From assembly GCF_002198715.1 (NCBI RefSeq), contig NZ_MWLK01000031.1:106700-170699 (forward strand): a stretch of 64,000 bases of DNA, in the 5' to 3' direction. This DNA is from Rhodomicrobium sp. R_RK_3. GTDB taxonomy: Bacteria > Pseudomonadota > Alphaproteobacteria > Rhizobiales > Rhodomicrobiaceae. Positions 46,743-56,024 of the stretch are shown piece by piece; position 1 is the stretch's first letter, and every line of letters starts with the position of its first letter. Below the pieces are notes generated by a model. That model did no database searches. It had not been told where the DNA came from and saw only the letters and a program-made list of their open reading frames with translations. The translations under genes and the position numbers were made by a program.

Positions 46743-49511
46743 TCAGAACAGCGGCGGGGCGTCTTCCGCGAAGGCCATCTCGACGGTGCAATGCAGGCCT
46801 TCCGGGTCGAAATGCTGGGTCACCCGGCCGGAATGGGCGATCAGCGTCGAGCCAAAGCCCTTCTCGGCCGGCTCCGTCACCGGCGGGCCGCCGACCTCGC
46901 GCCAGTCCAGCTTCAGCCGCCGCTCCTTGCCCGATGAATCGACCGTCCAGGCGATTTCGACCCGGCCGCGCGGCACCGAGAGCGAGCCGTATTTCACCGC
47001 GTTGGTGGCCAGCTCGTGCAGCACGAGGCCGAGCGAAGTCGCGATGCCGGGCGGCAGCGTCAGCCGCTGGCCGCTCAGCTTCAGCCGGCCGGTGCCGGCG
47101 CCGCTCGGGGCGAGCTGTTCGCGGATCAGGTCGCGCAGCTCGGCGCCCTCCCATTGCGAGGCGGTGAGCAGATTATGCGAGGTCGACAGCGCCTGCAGCC
47201 GGCCCTCGAACGCCTTGGTGAACGCCTCGGGGCTCGGGGAGGAGCGCAGCGTGTGCCGCGCCATCGCCTGGATCACGGCCAGCGAATTCTTCACCCGGTG
47301 CGCCAGCTCGCGGTTCATCAGCAATTGCCGCGCCTCGGAGCGCTTGCGCTCGGTGATGTCCTCGATGGTGATCGAGACGGCGATGGTTTCCTCGCCGCGC
47401 TTGATCGGGGCGAGGCTGATCGAGATCGGCACCAGCTTGCCGTCCTTGCGGCGCAGCTCGGTGTCGATGCGCGAGCTCTCGCCCTTCTTCAGCTCCCGCA
47501 TCAGCGCGTCATGCTCGCCATCGGCGCGGGGCGGGAACAGCATCGACAGCGGCTTGCCGACCGCGTCGGCGTCCGAATATTGGAACAGCGTCTCCGCCGC
47601 CGGATTCCAGTTCAGGATCACCCCGTCCGGGCTGGCGCTGAACATCGCGTCATTGGCGGCATAGACGATGGCGGCAAGGCGCGCCAGCTCGCGCTGATGC
47701 AGCTTTTCGGCGGAAATGTCCTCCAGGATGATGCCGATGCATTTGACCGTGCCGTCCGCGCCGTGGATCGGATAGAGATGCGCGGACCAGAAGCGCGCCT
47801 CCTGCTCCGATCCGATCCTGGCCTGGAATTCGATGCCGCGGATGGCCCTGCCGGTCTTCTGCAGCTCCTCGAACGGCCCCTCGGCCGCCTCCTGCATATT
47901 GGGCAGCAGATCGAAGATGGGCTGGCCGACATGGCTCTCCGGCGGCTTGCCGCTGAGTTTGACGACGAAATCATTGACGCGCTGGATGCGGTAGTCGGTG
48001 CCGATGACGGCGAGACCGATCGGGGCGTTCTCGTAGAGATGCTCCAGCTCCGCCATGCGGTTCTCGGCCTCGACGCGGGCGGCGGTCAGCGCGTCGACAG
48101 CTTCCTTGCGGGCGGTGAAATCGCGCACGATGCCGGCGAGGACGCCCGGCTGTCCCTCGCTCGCCTGCAGCAGGAAGCGGGTGTCGCGCACCCAGCGCGT
48201 GCTGCCGTCCGGCCGAACGATGCGGTATTCGATCTGCTTGTCGGACGGCTTCAGCTCGAGCTTGCCGCCGAGCGCGGCCAGATCGTCGGGGTAGATCGTC
48301 TCGCTCCAGGCGGCCATGCCGGTAAGCTCGGCGGTCGGCCTGCCCCAGATGGTCTCGAAGGCGGGGCTGACATAGTCCATCTGGTCGCGCTCGACATTCA
48401 GGAACCAGATCGCGTCCGGCGTGCGCTCGGCGAACAGGCGGAAGCGGCGCTCGCTCTGGCGCAACTCGTCGGTCCGGGTGCGCAGCGTGGTTGAGGCCTC
48501 GCTCAAGGTCTCGGCGAGCAGGTTGGCTTCCCGCAAGGTCGAATGCGGCAGGGGCGCGCTCTCGCCGAGGCCGAAGGCGGTGGCGGCACGCATCAGCTCG
48601 TGCATCGGCCGCGTCATGGTGCGGCTGAACAGGAAGGCGGCGATGATCGACAGCCCGAGCGCGATGATGCTGGTGATGAGGAAATCGTGCCAGAGCCGCG
48701 ACAGCGGCGCCTCGATGGCCGCGAGCGGGATGATCGAGTAGCCCGTCCAGCCGGTGAGGGCGGAGCGCCGGTAGGAGACCAGCATCGGGCTGTCGCCGAC
48801 CTTTGTTTCGAAGACCCCGAAATCGCCCTTGGCGGCGTCCAATATGGATGCGGGGAGCATATCGGGGCTGGCCAGCATCTTCGAGCTGGTCAGCACGACC
48901 TTGCCGGCGCCGTCGGCGAGGATGTAATCCGCGCCGGGCAGCAGCGCCGGCTCGGCGATGGCGGTCGCCAGCTCCTGCGGCTCCATGGTGAAATGCAGCC
49001 AGCCCGCAGCGCGCCCGTTGCGCTCGATCGGCACCACCGTGGCGAAGAGCTGCTTTTGCGAGGCCGAGCCTGTGAACAGATTGGTCAGCGACGGCGAGAG
49101 CGTCTTGCCGGCATCCCGGTCGACATCGTCGGCCAGCCGGGGCGGCGGCAGGTCGGTGCCGAAGGGATAGCGGGTGTAGAAGATCATCGCGCCGTCCGGC
49201 CCGGCCAGCGCCAGATTGCCGTGGCGGCCCTTCAGGCCCTCCTTGGCGCGGTCATAAAGCGTCCGGTATTCGCCGCGGTCGAAGGCGGTGTCCTGGGCGA
49301 GGACGTTGAGGATGGTCTTGACGCTGATGAATTCGCGGTCGAGGCTGTCGGTCACGGCATCGGCCATGCGCTGCGTGCTCTCGAACGCAGCCGCGCGCTC
49401 CGTGGCGAAACTGCTTCGGAGGGCAAATCCGGCAAGGCCCAGAAGCGGCACCATGATCGCCAGCGCAAGGACGATCAAATGCGTGCTGAGGGGCCAACTT
49501 TCCTCGCGCAT
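46743..49511 (-). CDS. HWE-type PAS sensor histidine kinase
   Basis: A 922-residue inner-membrane sensor kinase. Helix 1 is HLIVLALAIMVPLLGLAGFAL, then a periplasmic sensor of about 240 residues (dCache-like), helix 2 (FLITSIIALGLSIIAAFLFS) and a HAMP-like stretch. Three PAS domains follow (about 385-510, 520-640 and 645-765; e.g. FRLFAERTPDAIWFLNVE, IVYAANDAMFSASPDGVILN). The kinase is HWE type with NRELAHRVKNSLAVIQAMARH as the H-box and ATSLGLVLHELATNAVKYGSL in the ATPase. HWE kinases often feed the PhyR stress pathway, and phyR lies 2.2 kb away, so PhyR is a plausible partner. Confidence 0.9.
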   Translation of the reverse strand: MREESWPLSTHLIVLALAIMVPLLGLAGFALRSSFATERAAAFESTQRMADAVTDSLDREFISVKTILNVLAQDTAFDRGEYRTLYDRAKEGLKGRHGNLALAGPDGAMIFYTRYPFGTDLPPPRLADDVDRDAGKTLSPSLTNLFTGSASQKQLFATVVPIERNGRAAGWLHFTMEPQELATAIAEPALLPGADYILADGAGKVVLTSSKMLASPDMLPASILDAAKGDFGVFETKVGDSPMLVSYRRSALTGWTGYSIIPLAAIEAPLSRLWHDFLITSIIALGLSIIAAFLFSRTMTRPMHELMRAATAFGLGESAPLPHSTLREANLLAETLSEASTTLRTRTDELRQSERRFRLFAERTPDAIWFLNVERDQMDYVSPAFETIWGRPTAELTGMAAWSETIYPDDLAALGGKLELKPSDKQIEYRIVRPDGSTRWVRDTRFLLQASEGQPGVLAGIVRDFTARKEAVDALTAARVEAENRMAELEHLYENAPIGLAVIGTDYRIQRVNDFVVKLSGKPPESHVGQPIFDLLPNMQEAAEGPFEELQKTGRAIRGIEFQARIGSEQEARFWSAHLYPIHGADGTVKCIGIILEDISAEKLHQRELARLAAIVYAANDAMFSASPDGVILNWNPAAETLFQYSDADAVGKPLSMLFPPRADGEHDALMRELKKGESSRIDTELRRKDGKLVPISISLAPIKRGEETIAVSITIEDITERKRSEARQLLMNRELAHRVKNSLAVIQAMARHTLRSSPSPEAFTKAFEGRLQALSTSHNLLTASQWEGAELRDLIREQLAPSGAGTGRLKLSGQRLTLPPGIATSLGLVLHELATNAVKYGSLSVPRGRVEIAWTVDSSGKERRLKLDWREVGGPPVTEPAEKGFGSTLIAHSGRVTQHFDPEGLHCTVEMAFAEDAPPLF

Positions 49512-49737
49512 GTCACTGCTTTCATCCGCTTTGGGGACCAAAGCCGACAGATTGAGCGCGCGGCTGGCTATTGCCCTCCCCGCGCCGCCCATCGATGACG
49601 GTCCCCGTTCCCTGTTGCGACTCTGATGGTCGCGTCTCACGCCGTTTGCGACTTTGGTTCGACGACCCTGAACGAACCGTATCTATGCAGAAGCCCGCGC
49701 ATCGGATCTTCGTTCCTGTTGCTCATGCGCCCCGGCC

Positions 49738-50835
49738 TCACGGCAGGCTCGGATGTTCGGGGCCGGGGAAGAGATTTTGCAGCACGCCGACGGTCACCAT
49801 GGCGATCGGCACGGCCAGAAACGCCCCGATCGGCCCCCACATCCAGGTCCAGAAGATCACCGACAGGAAGAGCAGGAACGGGTTCACCGCCAAACTGTAG
49901 CCGAGCACGCTGGGGGTGAGGAATTCGCCCTCCAGCACGTGCAGCGCCGTGTAGATGAGCGGCGGCAGCGCGGCCTGCGCCAGCGTCGGGAAGGACAGGA
50001 TCGAGGCGACGATCAGCGCGATCGTCACGATGGCCGGCCCGAGATAGGGCAGGAAGTTCAAAACCGCGGCCAGCACGCCCCAGAGCAGCGGGTTGGGCAT
50101 GTCGACGATCCACATCGCCAGGGTGATGACGGCGCCGAGCGTGATGTTGATGATGGTGAAGGTCGTGAAAAACCGCGCCAGCCGGGATTCGACGTCATTA
50201 TAGATGCGCAGGATGCGCAGCCGCGTGTCGCGCGTCGAGAAGGCGAGGATGGCGGAGGCTTTGAAATCGTTTTTGAAGATCAGGTAGAAGATCAGCGAGA
50301 CGAAGAAAATCAGGAGCTGGCTGAGCGCCGGGGTCAGCACCGAGATGGCGGTCTCGATGATGCTGGCATTGGCCGAGGCCTCGATCTTGATCGCCTCGGT
50401 GCCCTGGCCGGCATTGCCGCCGATATTCTGCAGCGCGCCGTAAAGATCCTGCAGCGCCGAGAGCGGCTGGCGGAAATCCTGCAGCCGGGATTTCAGGAGG
50501 GCGCCGAGTTCGGAGGCGCGCCCGATCCAATCGGTCAAAGGTGCCGTGAGCGCGATGGCGAAGAACACCAGCGCCGCCAGCAGGAACAGCACGATGAGGA
50601 TGGTGCTGACCACGCGCGGCACGCCATGCCGCTCGACCCGCGTGACCATCGGCGCGAGGATGGTGCCGATGATGAGGGCCAGCACGACCGGAACGGCGAT
50701 GGCGCGCGTCAGATAGAGCACGACCATCACGGCGATGAAGAACAGGCCGACCACCGAGACATTGGCGGCGCTCGCCCAGCGGGATGTCGACGAGACAGCG
50801 ACGGCCGGACGCTCAATCCCGGTATTGTTGCGCAT
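49738..50835 (-). CDS. AI-2E/PerM-family membrane transporter
   Basis: A 365-residue polytopic inner-membrane protein of the AI-2 exporter superfamily. ATG at 50835 is preferred; longer in-frame starts run through the promoter. Segments: VSVVGLFFIAVMVVLYLTRA, AIAVPVVLALIIGTILAP, ALSQLLIFFVSLIFYLIF, LLWGVLAAVLNFLPYLGPAI (family signature), and SVIFWTWMWGPIGAFLAVPI. Substrate unknown. A perfect EcfG-type promoter 40-65 bp upstream puts it in the general stress regulon. The HWE kinase follows on the same strand after about 225 bp. Confidence 0.9.
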   Translation of the reverse strand: MRNNTGIERPAVAVSSTSRWASAANVSVVGLFFIAVMVVLYLTRAIAVPVVLALIIGTILAPMVTRVERHGVPRVVSTILIVLFLLAALVFFAIALTAPLTDWIGRASELGALLKSRLQDFRQPLSALQDLYGALQNIGGNAGQGTEAIKIEASANASIIETAISVLTPALSQLLIFFVSLIFYLIFKNDFKASAILAFSTRDTRLRILRIYNDVESRLARFFTTFTIINITLGAVITLAMWIVDMPNPLLWGVLAAVLNFLPYLGPAIVTIALIVASILSFPTLAQAALPPLIYTALHVLEGEFLTPSVLGYSLAVNPFLLFLSVIFWTWMWGPIGAFLAVPIAMVTVGVLQNLFPGPEHPSLP

Positions 50836-50874
50836 GTCGATGAACCCAAAATAGCACGGCGTGGATGCGCGATT

Positions 50875-50899
50875 AACGTCCCGGCCTGCCCTGAGTTCC
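50875..50899 (-). promoter_or_regulatory. EcfG-type promoter of the AI-2E transporter gene
   Basis: On the reverse strand: GGAAC (50899-50895), 16 bp, CGTT (50878-50875), a perfect match to the EcfG general-stress promoter. It ends 40 bp before the ATG at 50835. Confidence 0.8.
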
Positions 50900-51203
50900 G
50901 GCATAGGGATTGCCCCCGCGGCGGCGATTTCACCGCAGCTCCACCCGCGCGGCGGCACAGCTTACGCGGGCCGGCTCAGACGGAGGTTGAAGGGTTTCGG
51001 GGTGCGGCCAAACGGCCCCCGCGAGAATTTCAAATTTTTTGGGAACCAACCCCCGAAGCTGTGTGTTGACCCGGCAAGTATATGGACACGTGACTAGTCT
51101 CCCTTCCCCGATGCCCTCACGTTGCCCAGTCCATGTACCAGCGGCTTGCGGCGATTACGCCGTAAGCCGCTCCCCCTTCCCCCAAAGTCATCTTCGCGAT
51201 AAC

Positions 51204-51229
51204 GGAACTATTCGAGTTCAATCCGCGTT
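51204..51229 (+). promoter_or_regulatory. EcfG-type promoter of csbD
   Basis: GGAAC (51204-51208), 17 bp, CGTT (51226-51229), 56 bp before the csbD ATG. Both boxes match the consensus exactly. Confidence 0.8.
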
Positions 51230-51284
51230 AATTGCGCAGTGGGATGCAAGATTCCGCAAGTTCAATCAGATGGGAGCGACTTTG

Positions 51285-51482
51285 ATGAATTGGGACCAGA
51301 TTAAAGGCAATTGGATGCAGTTCAAAGGCAAGGTTCGCGAATCCTGGGGCGATCTTACCGATGACGACCTCGCCCGCATCGAGGGCAACCAAGAGCAGCT
51401 CGTCGGCCGCGTACAGGAACGCTACGGCATCGCCCGTGAAGAAGCCGAGCGCCAGGTTAAGGAATGGGCCAACCGGCTGTAA
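51285..51482 (+). CDS. CsbD-family stress protein
   Basis: A 65-residue cytoplasmic helical protein of the CsbD family. The start MNWDQIKGNWMQFKGKVRE is typical, followed by WGDLTDDDLARIEGNQEQLVG and a QERYGIAREEAERQV helix. Members are induced by general stress across bacteria but their molecular job is unknown. The frame is open upstream, but ATG 51285 begins the domain. An EcfG promoter and a strong terminator frame it as a single-gene unit. Confidence 0.94.
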   Translation: MNWDQIKGNWMQFKGKVRESWGDLTDDDLARIEGNQEQLVGRVQERYGIAREEAERQVKEWANRL

Positions 51483-51506
51483 GCTGGGGTCCGGATTGGA
51501 ATTTGA

Positions 51507-51533
51507 CGGCGGCGCGAGCCGCCGTTTTTTTTG
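51507..51533 (+). terminator. Rho-independent terminator of csbD
   Basis: ACGGCGGC and GCCGCCGT stem with a GCGA tetraloop followed by a run of eight T. Textbook intrinsic terminator 24 bp after the stop. Confidence 0.93.
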
Positions 51534-51567
51534 TGCTGAGCGGATGACGGGAGAGAGGAAGCAAAAG

Positions 51568-51719
51568 CCCCCTCACCCCTCAACCTGACGACGCCCGCCC
51601 TCTTCCTCGACGGGAGATGCCTGCGCCGTGCCAGATGGGAGTCACAGCTTCGAAGCCTTGCGCCCTTACCCTCTCCCCTTGAGGGAGAGGGCTTCGCCGA
51701 TAGGCGGGTGGGTGAGGGG
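51568..51719. repeat. REP-like inverted pair
   Basis: The outer arms CCCCCTCACCC (51568-51578) and GGGTGAGGGG (51710-51719) face each other; the right unit also has the hairpin CCCTCTCCCC-TTGA-GGGAGAGGG (51669-51691). The length of about 152 bp and the layout are close to the unit at 41851-42005. Confidence 0.65.
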
Positions 51720-51754
51720 TATCGCGGCCTCAGAGGCGCAAACCGCCCCGCCGA

Positions 51755-52591
51755 TTAAGACCCCAGCGGCGGAGCCGCGTCGGCGCCGGTGCCGAGCTTG
51801 GCTTGGCGGGCGCGGGCGTTCAGATTGAAGAACAGCGCCTGACTGGTGATGGCCTTGATGTTTTCGGGCTGGAACGGCTTGGTGATGAGGAAAGTCGGCT
51901 CCGGCCGCTCGCCAGTCAAAAGCCGCTCCGGGAAAGCCGTGATGAAGACGATCGGCACGCCGATGGTCTCCAGAATGTCGTTCACCGCTTCGATGCCAGA
52001 GCTGCCATCGGCGAGCTGGATGTCGGCGAGCACCAAGCCGCAGCGGCCCTCGGCGACGGCCTCAACCGCCTCGCGATGGGTGCGGGCGATGGCGGTGACG
52101 CGGTGGCCGAGGCTGGTCATGATCTCCTTCAGGTCGAGCGCGATCATCGGCTCGTCCTCGATGATGAGCACGTCGGTCGCGACCTGCCCGATCATCTCCC
52201 GGTTGGCCTGCTCCGACAAAGCCGCGACATTCTGCACGGTGGTGTCGAGCGCGAAGGCGGCCTGCTCGGGGGTGAAGCCCTCGAGCGCGCGCAGCAGATA
52301 GGCCTGGCGCGGACGCGGCGACAGCCGGCCGAGACGCTTGTCGGCGGCGCTGGCGGTGTCTTCGTCCCGCTCGGCGGCCTCGTCCGGCTCGCCTTCGTTC
52401 AAGAGCCGCAAAAATTCACGATAAAGCGCAATTCTCACCGGCTGGTCGGCCGGCAGCAGATCCGTGGTGGCGATCAAGCGCTCCAGAACCTTCGCGACGA
52501 GGTCGTCGCCAGCAGCCTGACTCCCGGTCACCGCCCTGGCGTACCGCCGCAGCGTTGGCAAGGTTGACGCCACTGTTGAGGATAAACGCAT
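51755..52591 (-). CDS. phyR: General stress response regulator PhyR
   Basis: Anti-anti-sigma factor. When phosphorylated it binds NepR and frees the sigma factor EcfG. ATG at 52591 gives 278 residues. The N-terminal half is a sigma-like domain (TLPTLRRYARAVTGSQAAGD for sigma2; LSPRPRQAYLLRALEGFTPE and AALSEQANREMIGQ for sigma4) without DNA-binding function. The C-terminal half is a receiver: VLIIEDEPMIALDL, phospho-Asp in LVLADIQLADGS, Thr in PIVFITAFPERLL and LITKPFQPE. It is divergent from nepR-ecfG and has an EcfG-type promoter, implying positive feedback. Confidence 0.95.
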   Translation of the reverse strand: MRLSSTVASTLPTLRRYARAVTGSQAAGDDLVAKVLERLIATTDLLPADQPVRIALYREFLRLLNEGEPDEAAERDEDTASAADKRLGRLSPRPRQAYLLRALEGFTPEQAAFALDTTVQNVAALSEQANREMIGQVATDVLIIEDEPMIALDLKEIMTSLGHRVTAIARTHREAVEAVAEGRCGLVLADIQLADGSSGIEAVNDILETIGVPIVFITAFPERLLTGERPEPTFLITKPFQPENIKAITSQALFFNLNARARQAKLGTGADAAPPLGS

Positions 52592-52625
52592 ATGCCACTC
52601 CCGATGTTGCAAGCCCGATCGTGGT

Positions 52626-52650
52626 AACTCACCACGCGCCGCTTTGTTCC
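52626..52650 (-). promoter_or_regulatory. EcfG-type promoter of phyR
   Basis: Reverse strand GGAAC (52650-52646), 16 bp, AGTT (52629-52626); one mismatch to the CGTT -10 box. It lies 35 bp before the phyR ATG. Confidence 0.7.
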
Positions 52651-52662
52651 CTGCCAAAGGCT

Positions 52663-52688
52663 GGAACTTTCATGGCCACTCTTGAGTT
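52663..52688 (+). promoter_or_regulatory. EcfG-type promoter towards nepR-ecfG
   Basis: GGAAC (52663-52667), 17 bp, AGTT (52685-52688). It is back to back with the phyR promoter; both use AGTT. It leaves a leader of about 200 nt before nepR, in which no other gene is seen. Confidence 0.65.
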
Positions 52689-52892
52689 TTCCTGAAGCTA
52701 CATGCCCTTGAGGGCTTTAAAACGCTCAGTTTTCCCGAGGCCATGATGCGCAAAAGTCTACGCGGGTGCATCAAGACTTACGCACCAATCGAGGGATAAT
52801 CAAGTCAAGCAAACCTGAATTTCGTGACGCCTTTTACTTCGGCCGTGCGAACGGCTGAAGGTGGCACGATCTCAGGTTGCAGGGACACGGCG

Positions 52893-53102
52893 ATGATGAT
52901 GTCAGATACCGAGGAACACAAGGGAATTCGTTTGAAGGCGGGCCAATCGGCCAAAAGCCGGCAAAGCGAACATAGTGCCGAGCTGGGGGAGCAGGTGATC
53001 GTTCAATTGAAAACCTCCTACGACAAGCTCCTGCATGAACCTTTACCAGATCACCTTTTACAACTTCTGAACGAGCTGAAATGCCAGGAGGATCGCTCTT
53101 GA
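52893..53102 (+). CDS. nepR: Anti-sigma factor NepR
   Basis: A small anti-sigma factor that holds EcfG until phospho-PhyR titrates it. The ATG at 52893 gives 69 residues; a longer in-frame start at 52824 is possible. The conserved NepR core is near the C-terminus (VIVQLKTSYDKLLHEPLPDH, then LLQLLNELKCQ). The variable N-terminus is charged. Its stop overlaps the start region of ecfG, so translation is coupled, keeping sigma and anti-sigma in balance. Confidence 0.92.
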   Translation: MMMSDTEEHKGIRLKAGQSAKSRQSEHSAELGEQVIVQLKTSYDKLLHEPLPDHLLQLLNELKCQEDRS

Positions 53103-53650
53103 GTTCGGAAGCTGTGCGACAAGGATTGGTGTCCTACCTCCCCAATCTGCGGGCGTTCGGCATCGCCTTGTGCGGCGACGCCGACCGCGCAGACGATCTG
53201 GTGCAGGAGACCATGCTGAAAGCGTGGAACAGCCTGGACAGTTTTCAGGAGGGCACCAATCTCAGGGCGTGGCTGTTCACGATCCTGCGCAACACATATT
53301 TTTCCGAATGCCGCCGCCGGCGCCGCGAAGTGCCCGACCAGGACGGCGATTATGTCTCGCGTCTCAGCGTGCCGCCACCGCAACAGGGGCGGATGGACGC
53401 ACAGGATCTAATGAAGGCGCTCGGCCAGTTGACCGAGGATCAGCGGGAAGCCCTGATCCTCGTCGGGGCCGAGGGCTTTGCCTATGAGGAGGCGGCCGCC
53501 ATCTGCAATTGCGCCGTCGGCACCATCAAAAGCCGGGTCAACCGGGCGCGCAACCGGCTGGTGGAAATCCTCGGTATCGACGCGGTGCAGGATTTCGGCC
53601 CGGAACCCCTCACCGAAGCTGTGCTTTTGCGCACATCCAACAGCTTTTAG
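53099..53650 (+). CDS. ecfG: General stress sigma factor EcfG
   Basis: ECF-type sigma factor of the EcfG (ECF15) group. Region 2 is [20 protein letters not shown] and [20 protein letters not shown], then [20 protein letters not shown]; region 4 is [20 protein letters not shown] and [22 protein letters not shown] at 53099 is preferred because AGGAGG lies 8 bp upstream and it overlaps the nepR stop (TTGA); ATG 53081 is the alternative and would add six residues. Directs transcription from GGAAC-N16/17-CGTT promoters, several of which are in this region. Confidence 0.95.
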   Translation: MSSEAVRQGLVSYLPNLRAFGIALCGDADRADDLVQETMLKAWNSLDSFQEGTNLRAWLFTILRNTYFSECRRRRREVPDQDGDYVSRLSVPPPQQGRMDAQDLMKALGQLTEDQREALILVGAEGFAYEEAAAICNCAVGTIKSRVNRARNRLVEILGIDAVQDFGPEPLTEAVLLRTSNSF

Positions 53651-53701
53651 CGCCCTCGCCAACGGCGGCAAGCCGCCTTATGATCCCGAGGCTGGCGGGT
53701 G

Positions 53702-53726
53702 GGAACCCCTATGTTCGCCAGCCGTT
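53702..53726 (+). promoter_or_regulatory. EcfG-type promoter of the DUF1328-yihY pair
   Basis: GGAAC (53702-53706), 16 bp, CGTT (53723-53726); perfect match, 31 bp before the ATG at 53758 and just after ecfG. Confidence 0.82.
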
Positions 53727-53757
53727 TGTCCTCCACCATCATAAACAGGAGGTCGTC

Positions 53758-53931
53758 ATGGGTAATTTGCTTTATTGGGCACTGATCTTTCTCGTCGTCG
53801 CCATCGTCGCGGGGGTGCTCGGTTTCGGCGGCATCGCCGGGACCGCGGCGTCCGGCGCTTCGTTGCTGTTCTGGATCGCGGTGATCCTATTCGTCGTGTC
53901 GCTGGTCGCAGGTCTCGTGAGACGTGGCTGA
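53758..53931 (+). CDS. DUF1328 small membrane protein
   Basis: A 57-residue protein with two hydrophobic helices ([39 protein letters not shown]) joined by [13 protein letters not shown], the DUF1328/YtjA pattern. Function unknown; members are commonly stress-induced. CAGGAGG precedes the ATG. It overlaps the next gene by 8 bp and is served by an EcfG promoter. Confidence 0.92.
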   Translation: MGNLLYWALIFLVVAIVAGVLGFGGIAGTAASGASLLFWIAVILFVVSLVAGLVRRG

Positions 53932-54973
53932 CGGCGATACGCCTAGACCGAGCATCCAGCGCGGCATCGCGACCAGGGTGCTGACGACGATCGGACTTTT
54001 CGCGGCGGGGTTTGTGGCGGCCAATGTGCTCCAGAAACCCCGTTCACGCGTGCGCGGATGGTTCGACCGGGCGCTCCGGCGCCTTGTGTTCCAATCGAAA
54101 CGGGAGAGCGCGCGCACCGAGGCGCGCTCCGCCGGCTCGCTGATTACCGAACTTGCGGCGGGCATCTATCACCGCTTCATGACGCATAATATTCTCAGCG
54201 TCGCGGCCTCGAGCGCCTTCTTCCTGGTGCTGGCGATCTTTCCCGGCCTTGCGGCGCTCGTCGCGCTTTACGGCTTCCTGGGCGACCCCGCCGACATCAC
54301 AACATTCCTCGCCACCATGCCCGCCGTCGTGCCCGGCGACGTGCTGGGCCTGCTCCAGGGCTTCCTGCGCGAGCTGATATCGCGGCCGCGCGCCAATCTC
54401 GGCACCTTCCTGTTCAGCTTCAGCATCGCCATGTGGAGCGCCAATTCCGGCATGAAATCGCTGATCGAGGCGATGAACGTGGTCTATGAGCGGCGCGAGA
54501 CCCGCTCGTTCCTGCGCATCAACGTGCTCGCCGCCATCATGACCACGGCGTTTCTCGCCTTCATGATTATCGCGGTGAACATCATGCTCTTGCCGATCTC
54601 GGAATGGCTGCGGCAGGAGCTGGGAAGCCAGTTGCTCAGCCTGCGCTGGCTGGCGCTGCTATTCGGGGTGCAGGTGCTGATCGCGGCGCTGTATTATTTC
54701 GCCCCGAACGGCCGGCAGAAGAACTGGCAGGTGCTGACGGCGGGTGCGATGCTGGCGGCGCTGCTCTGGGTGGCGATGTCGATGCTGTTCTCGTTCTACC
54801 TGACCAATTTCGCGCATTATTCGGTCACCTACGGCACGCTCGGGGCGGCGGCGATCTTCATGACCTGGCTATGGCTGACGGTGACGACGCTGCTGGCGGG
54901 CGCGGAAGTCGATGCGGCAATAGAAAACCTCGGCGCGACGGCCGAGGTTTCCGACGAACTGCCTGTTGCCTGA
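53924..54973 (+). CDS. YihY/UPF0761-family membrane protein
   Basis: A 349-residue inner-membrane protein of the YihY (formerly RNase BN) family. The GTG at 53924 overlaps the DUF1328 gene. An N-terminal helix ([17 protein letters not shown]) precedes the family core: [76 protein letters not shown] and [19 protein letters not shown]. The molecular function is unknown; the RNase annotation of the family is not supported. Coupling to a stress promoter suggests an envelope role. Confidence 0.9.
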   Translation: MADGDTPRPSIQRGIATRVLTTIGLFAAGFVAANVLQKPRSRVRGWFDRALRRLVFQSKRESARTEARSAGSLITELAAGIYHRFMTHNILSVAASSAFFLVLAIFPGLAALVALYGFLGDPADITTFLATMPAVVPGDVLGLLQGFLRELISRPRANLGTFLFSFSIAMWSANSGMKSLIEAMNVVYERRETRSFLRINVLAAIMTTAFLAFMIIAVNIMLLPISEWLRQELGSQLLSLRWLALLFGVQVLIAALYYFAPNGRQKNWQVLTAGAMLAALLWVAMSMLFSFYLTNFAHYSVTYGTLGAAAIFMTWLWLTVTTLLAGAEVDAAIENLGATAEVSDELPVA

Positions 54974-54980
54974 TCGCCGG

Positions 54981-55439
54981 TCAGGCGACGTGATCCTTCT
55001 CCTCATCCGGCGACGACGACCGGGTGAGGGCGAAGATGAAGCCGGCGGCGAGCGGCAGCATGATGAGCAGCGGCGCCCGGCGGGCGAGCCCGACCGCCAT
55101 GCGTCCGGCGCCGAGCAGCAATGCCGGGTTGACCGCCATCAGCGCCGATGCGGCGGCCGTGCGCCTGGCCCGCATCAACGCTTCCTGCCTCAGCGCTTCC
55201 TGCTTCTTGCGCCAGATCGTGACCGCGATCAGCGCAATGACGGCGAGAATGACGAAGGCGACCGCCAAGGAGATCGCCGCCGTCAGGGAATCATAGCGGT
55301 TGCTGATGGCGATATAGATCGCCGCGAGCCCGAATGAGGCGGCGATCAGCAACGGCACCGCGACGGCCAGGACGCTGATAATCCGCGTCGTGGCCGAGGC
55401 AGCGCTCAGTTTCACATAGTCGATGAGCGAGCCAAACAT
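54981..55439 (-). CDS. Holin-like membrane protein of unknown function
   Basis: A 152-residue protein with three or four hydrophobic segments: IISVLAVAVPLLIAASFGLA, AISLAVAFVILAVIALIAVT, and a C-terminal APLLIMLPLAAGFIFALT, with a basic KKQEALRQEALMRARR loop. The layout resembles phage-holin-3-like stress membrane proteins, not proven. It is on the reverse strand, downstream of the DUF883 gene with about 115 bp between, so the two may be co-transcribed. Confidence 0.7.
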   Translation of the reverse strand: MFGSLIDYVKLSAASATTRIISVLAVAVPLLIAASFGLAAIYIAISNRYDSLTAAISLAVAFVILAVIALIAVTIWRKKQEALRQEALMRARRTAAASALMAVNPALLLGAGRMAVGLARRAPLLIMLPLAAGFIFALTRSSSPDEEKDHVA

Positions 55440-55555
55440 CGGGGCGCTTTCTCAAGCAATTTCGAGCAAATGCATAGTCCGGGCGCGAAACGCGACCAAG
55501 CGCCGGACCCAAAACCCTCGATCCGGCCAAGCCGGAACGCAACGGCCTCGGGCGT

Positions 55556-55843
55556 TTACCGCTTCCAGATCGCGCCAAGCAGAAAACCGACCGCAACCGC
55601 GCCGATCAATGTCGACATCGGACGGGTCTTCAGCGATTCGTCAAGCTTGTCGGCCGCCTGATTGGCGTAATCACGCACCGCGTCGCGGGCTTCGCTGGCG
55701 CGCGCGGATACTTCATCATACGCTTCGCCGAACTTCTCCTGGGCGCGGTCCGCCACTTCGTTGGCCTTGTGCTTGAGGCGCTCGGCGGCATCTTCGGCCG
55801 CAGACATCGCTTCCTTGCCGTAAGCTTTCGTCGAATTATCCAT
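55556..55843 (-). CDS. DUF883/ElaB-YqjD-type membrane-anchored protein
   Basis: A 95-residue protein. The first 70 residues are a long charged amphipathic helix with Ala/Glu/Lys repeats (EDAAERLKHKANEVADRAQE, SARASEARDAVRDYANQ). The C-terminus is a membrane helix with a basic end (LIGAVAVGFLLGAIWKR), the ElaB/YqjD design, in which the protein is held at the inner membrane. A near-EcfG promoter is 33-57 bp upstream. Confidence 0.88.
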   Translation of the reverse strand: MDNSTKAYGKEAMSAAEDAAERLKHKANEVADRAQEKFGEAYDEVSARASEARDAVRDYANQAADKLDESLKTRPMSTLIGAVAVGFLLGAIWKR

Positions 55844-55875
55844 GTCGTCCTCCGTCGGGTTGTTACTGGCGGCAT

Positions 55876-55900
55876 AACGTTTCCGGCAAAGGAAGGTTCA
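55876..55900 (-). promoter_or_regulatory. Near-EcfG promoter of the DUF883 gene
   Basis: Reverse strand TGAAC (55900-55896), 16 bp, CGTT (55879-55876). One mismatch in the -35 box (T for G); 33 bp before the ATG. Confidence 0.55.
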
Positions 55901-56024
55901 AACTCATTTCCCTCGCCGTCCCCCGTATACACGGCCGGACTTTAGGCGCATGCGGCAGGGCGGCCCGCTTGCGCCGCTTGCTATGTGGCCGGGGCCGTGT
56001 ATCTTCCTGGTGAAGGATTATCCC

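Noticed and set aside
55535-55558. GGAAC-N14-CGTT on the forward strand downstream of the DUF883 gene
   Set aside because: Spacer is too short for an EcfG promoter and no forward gene follows.
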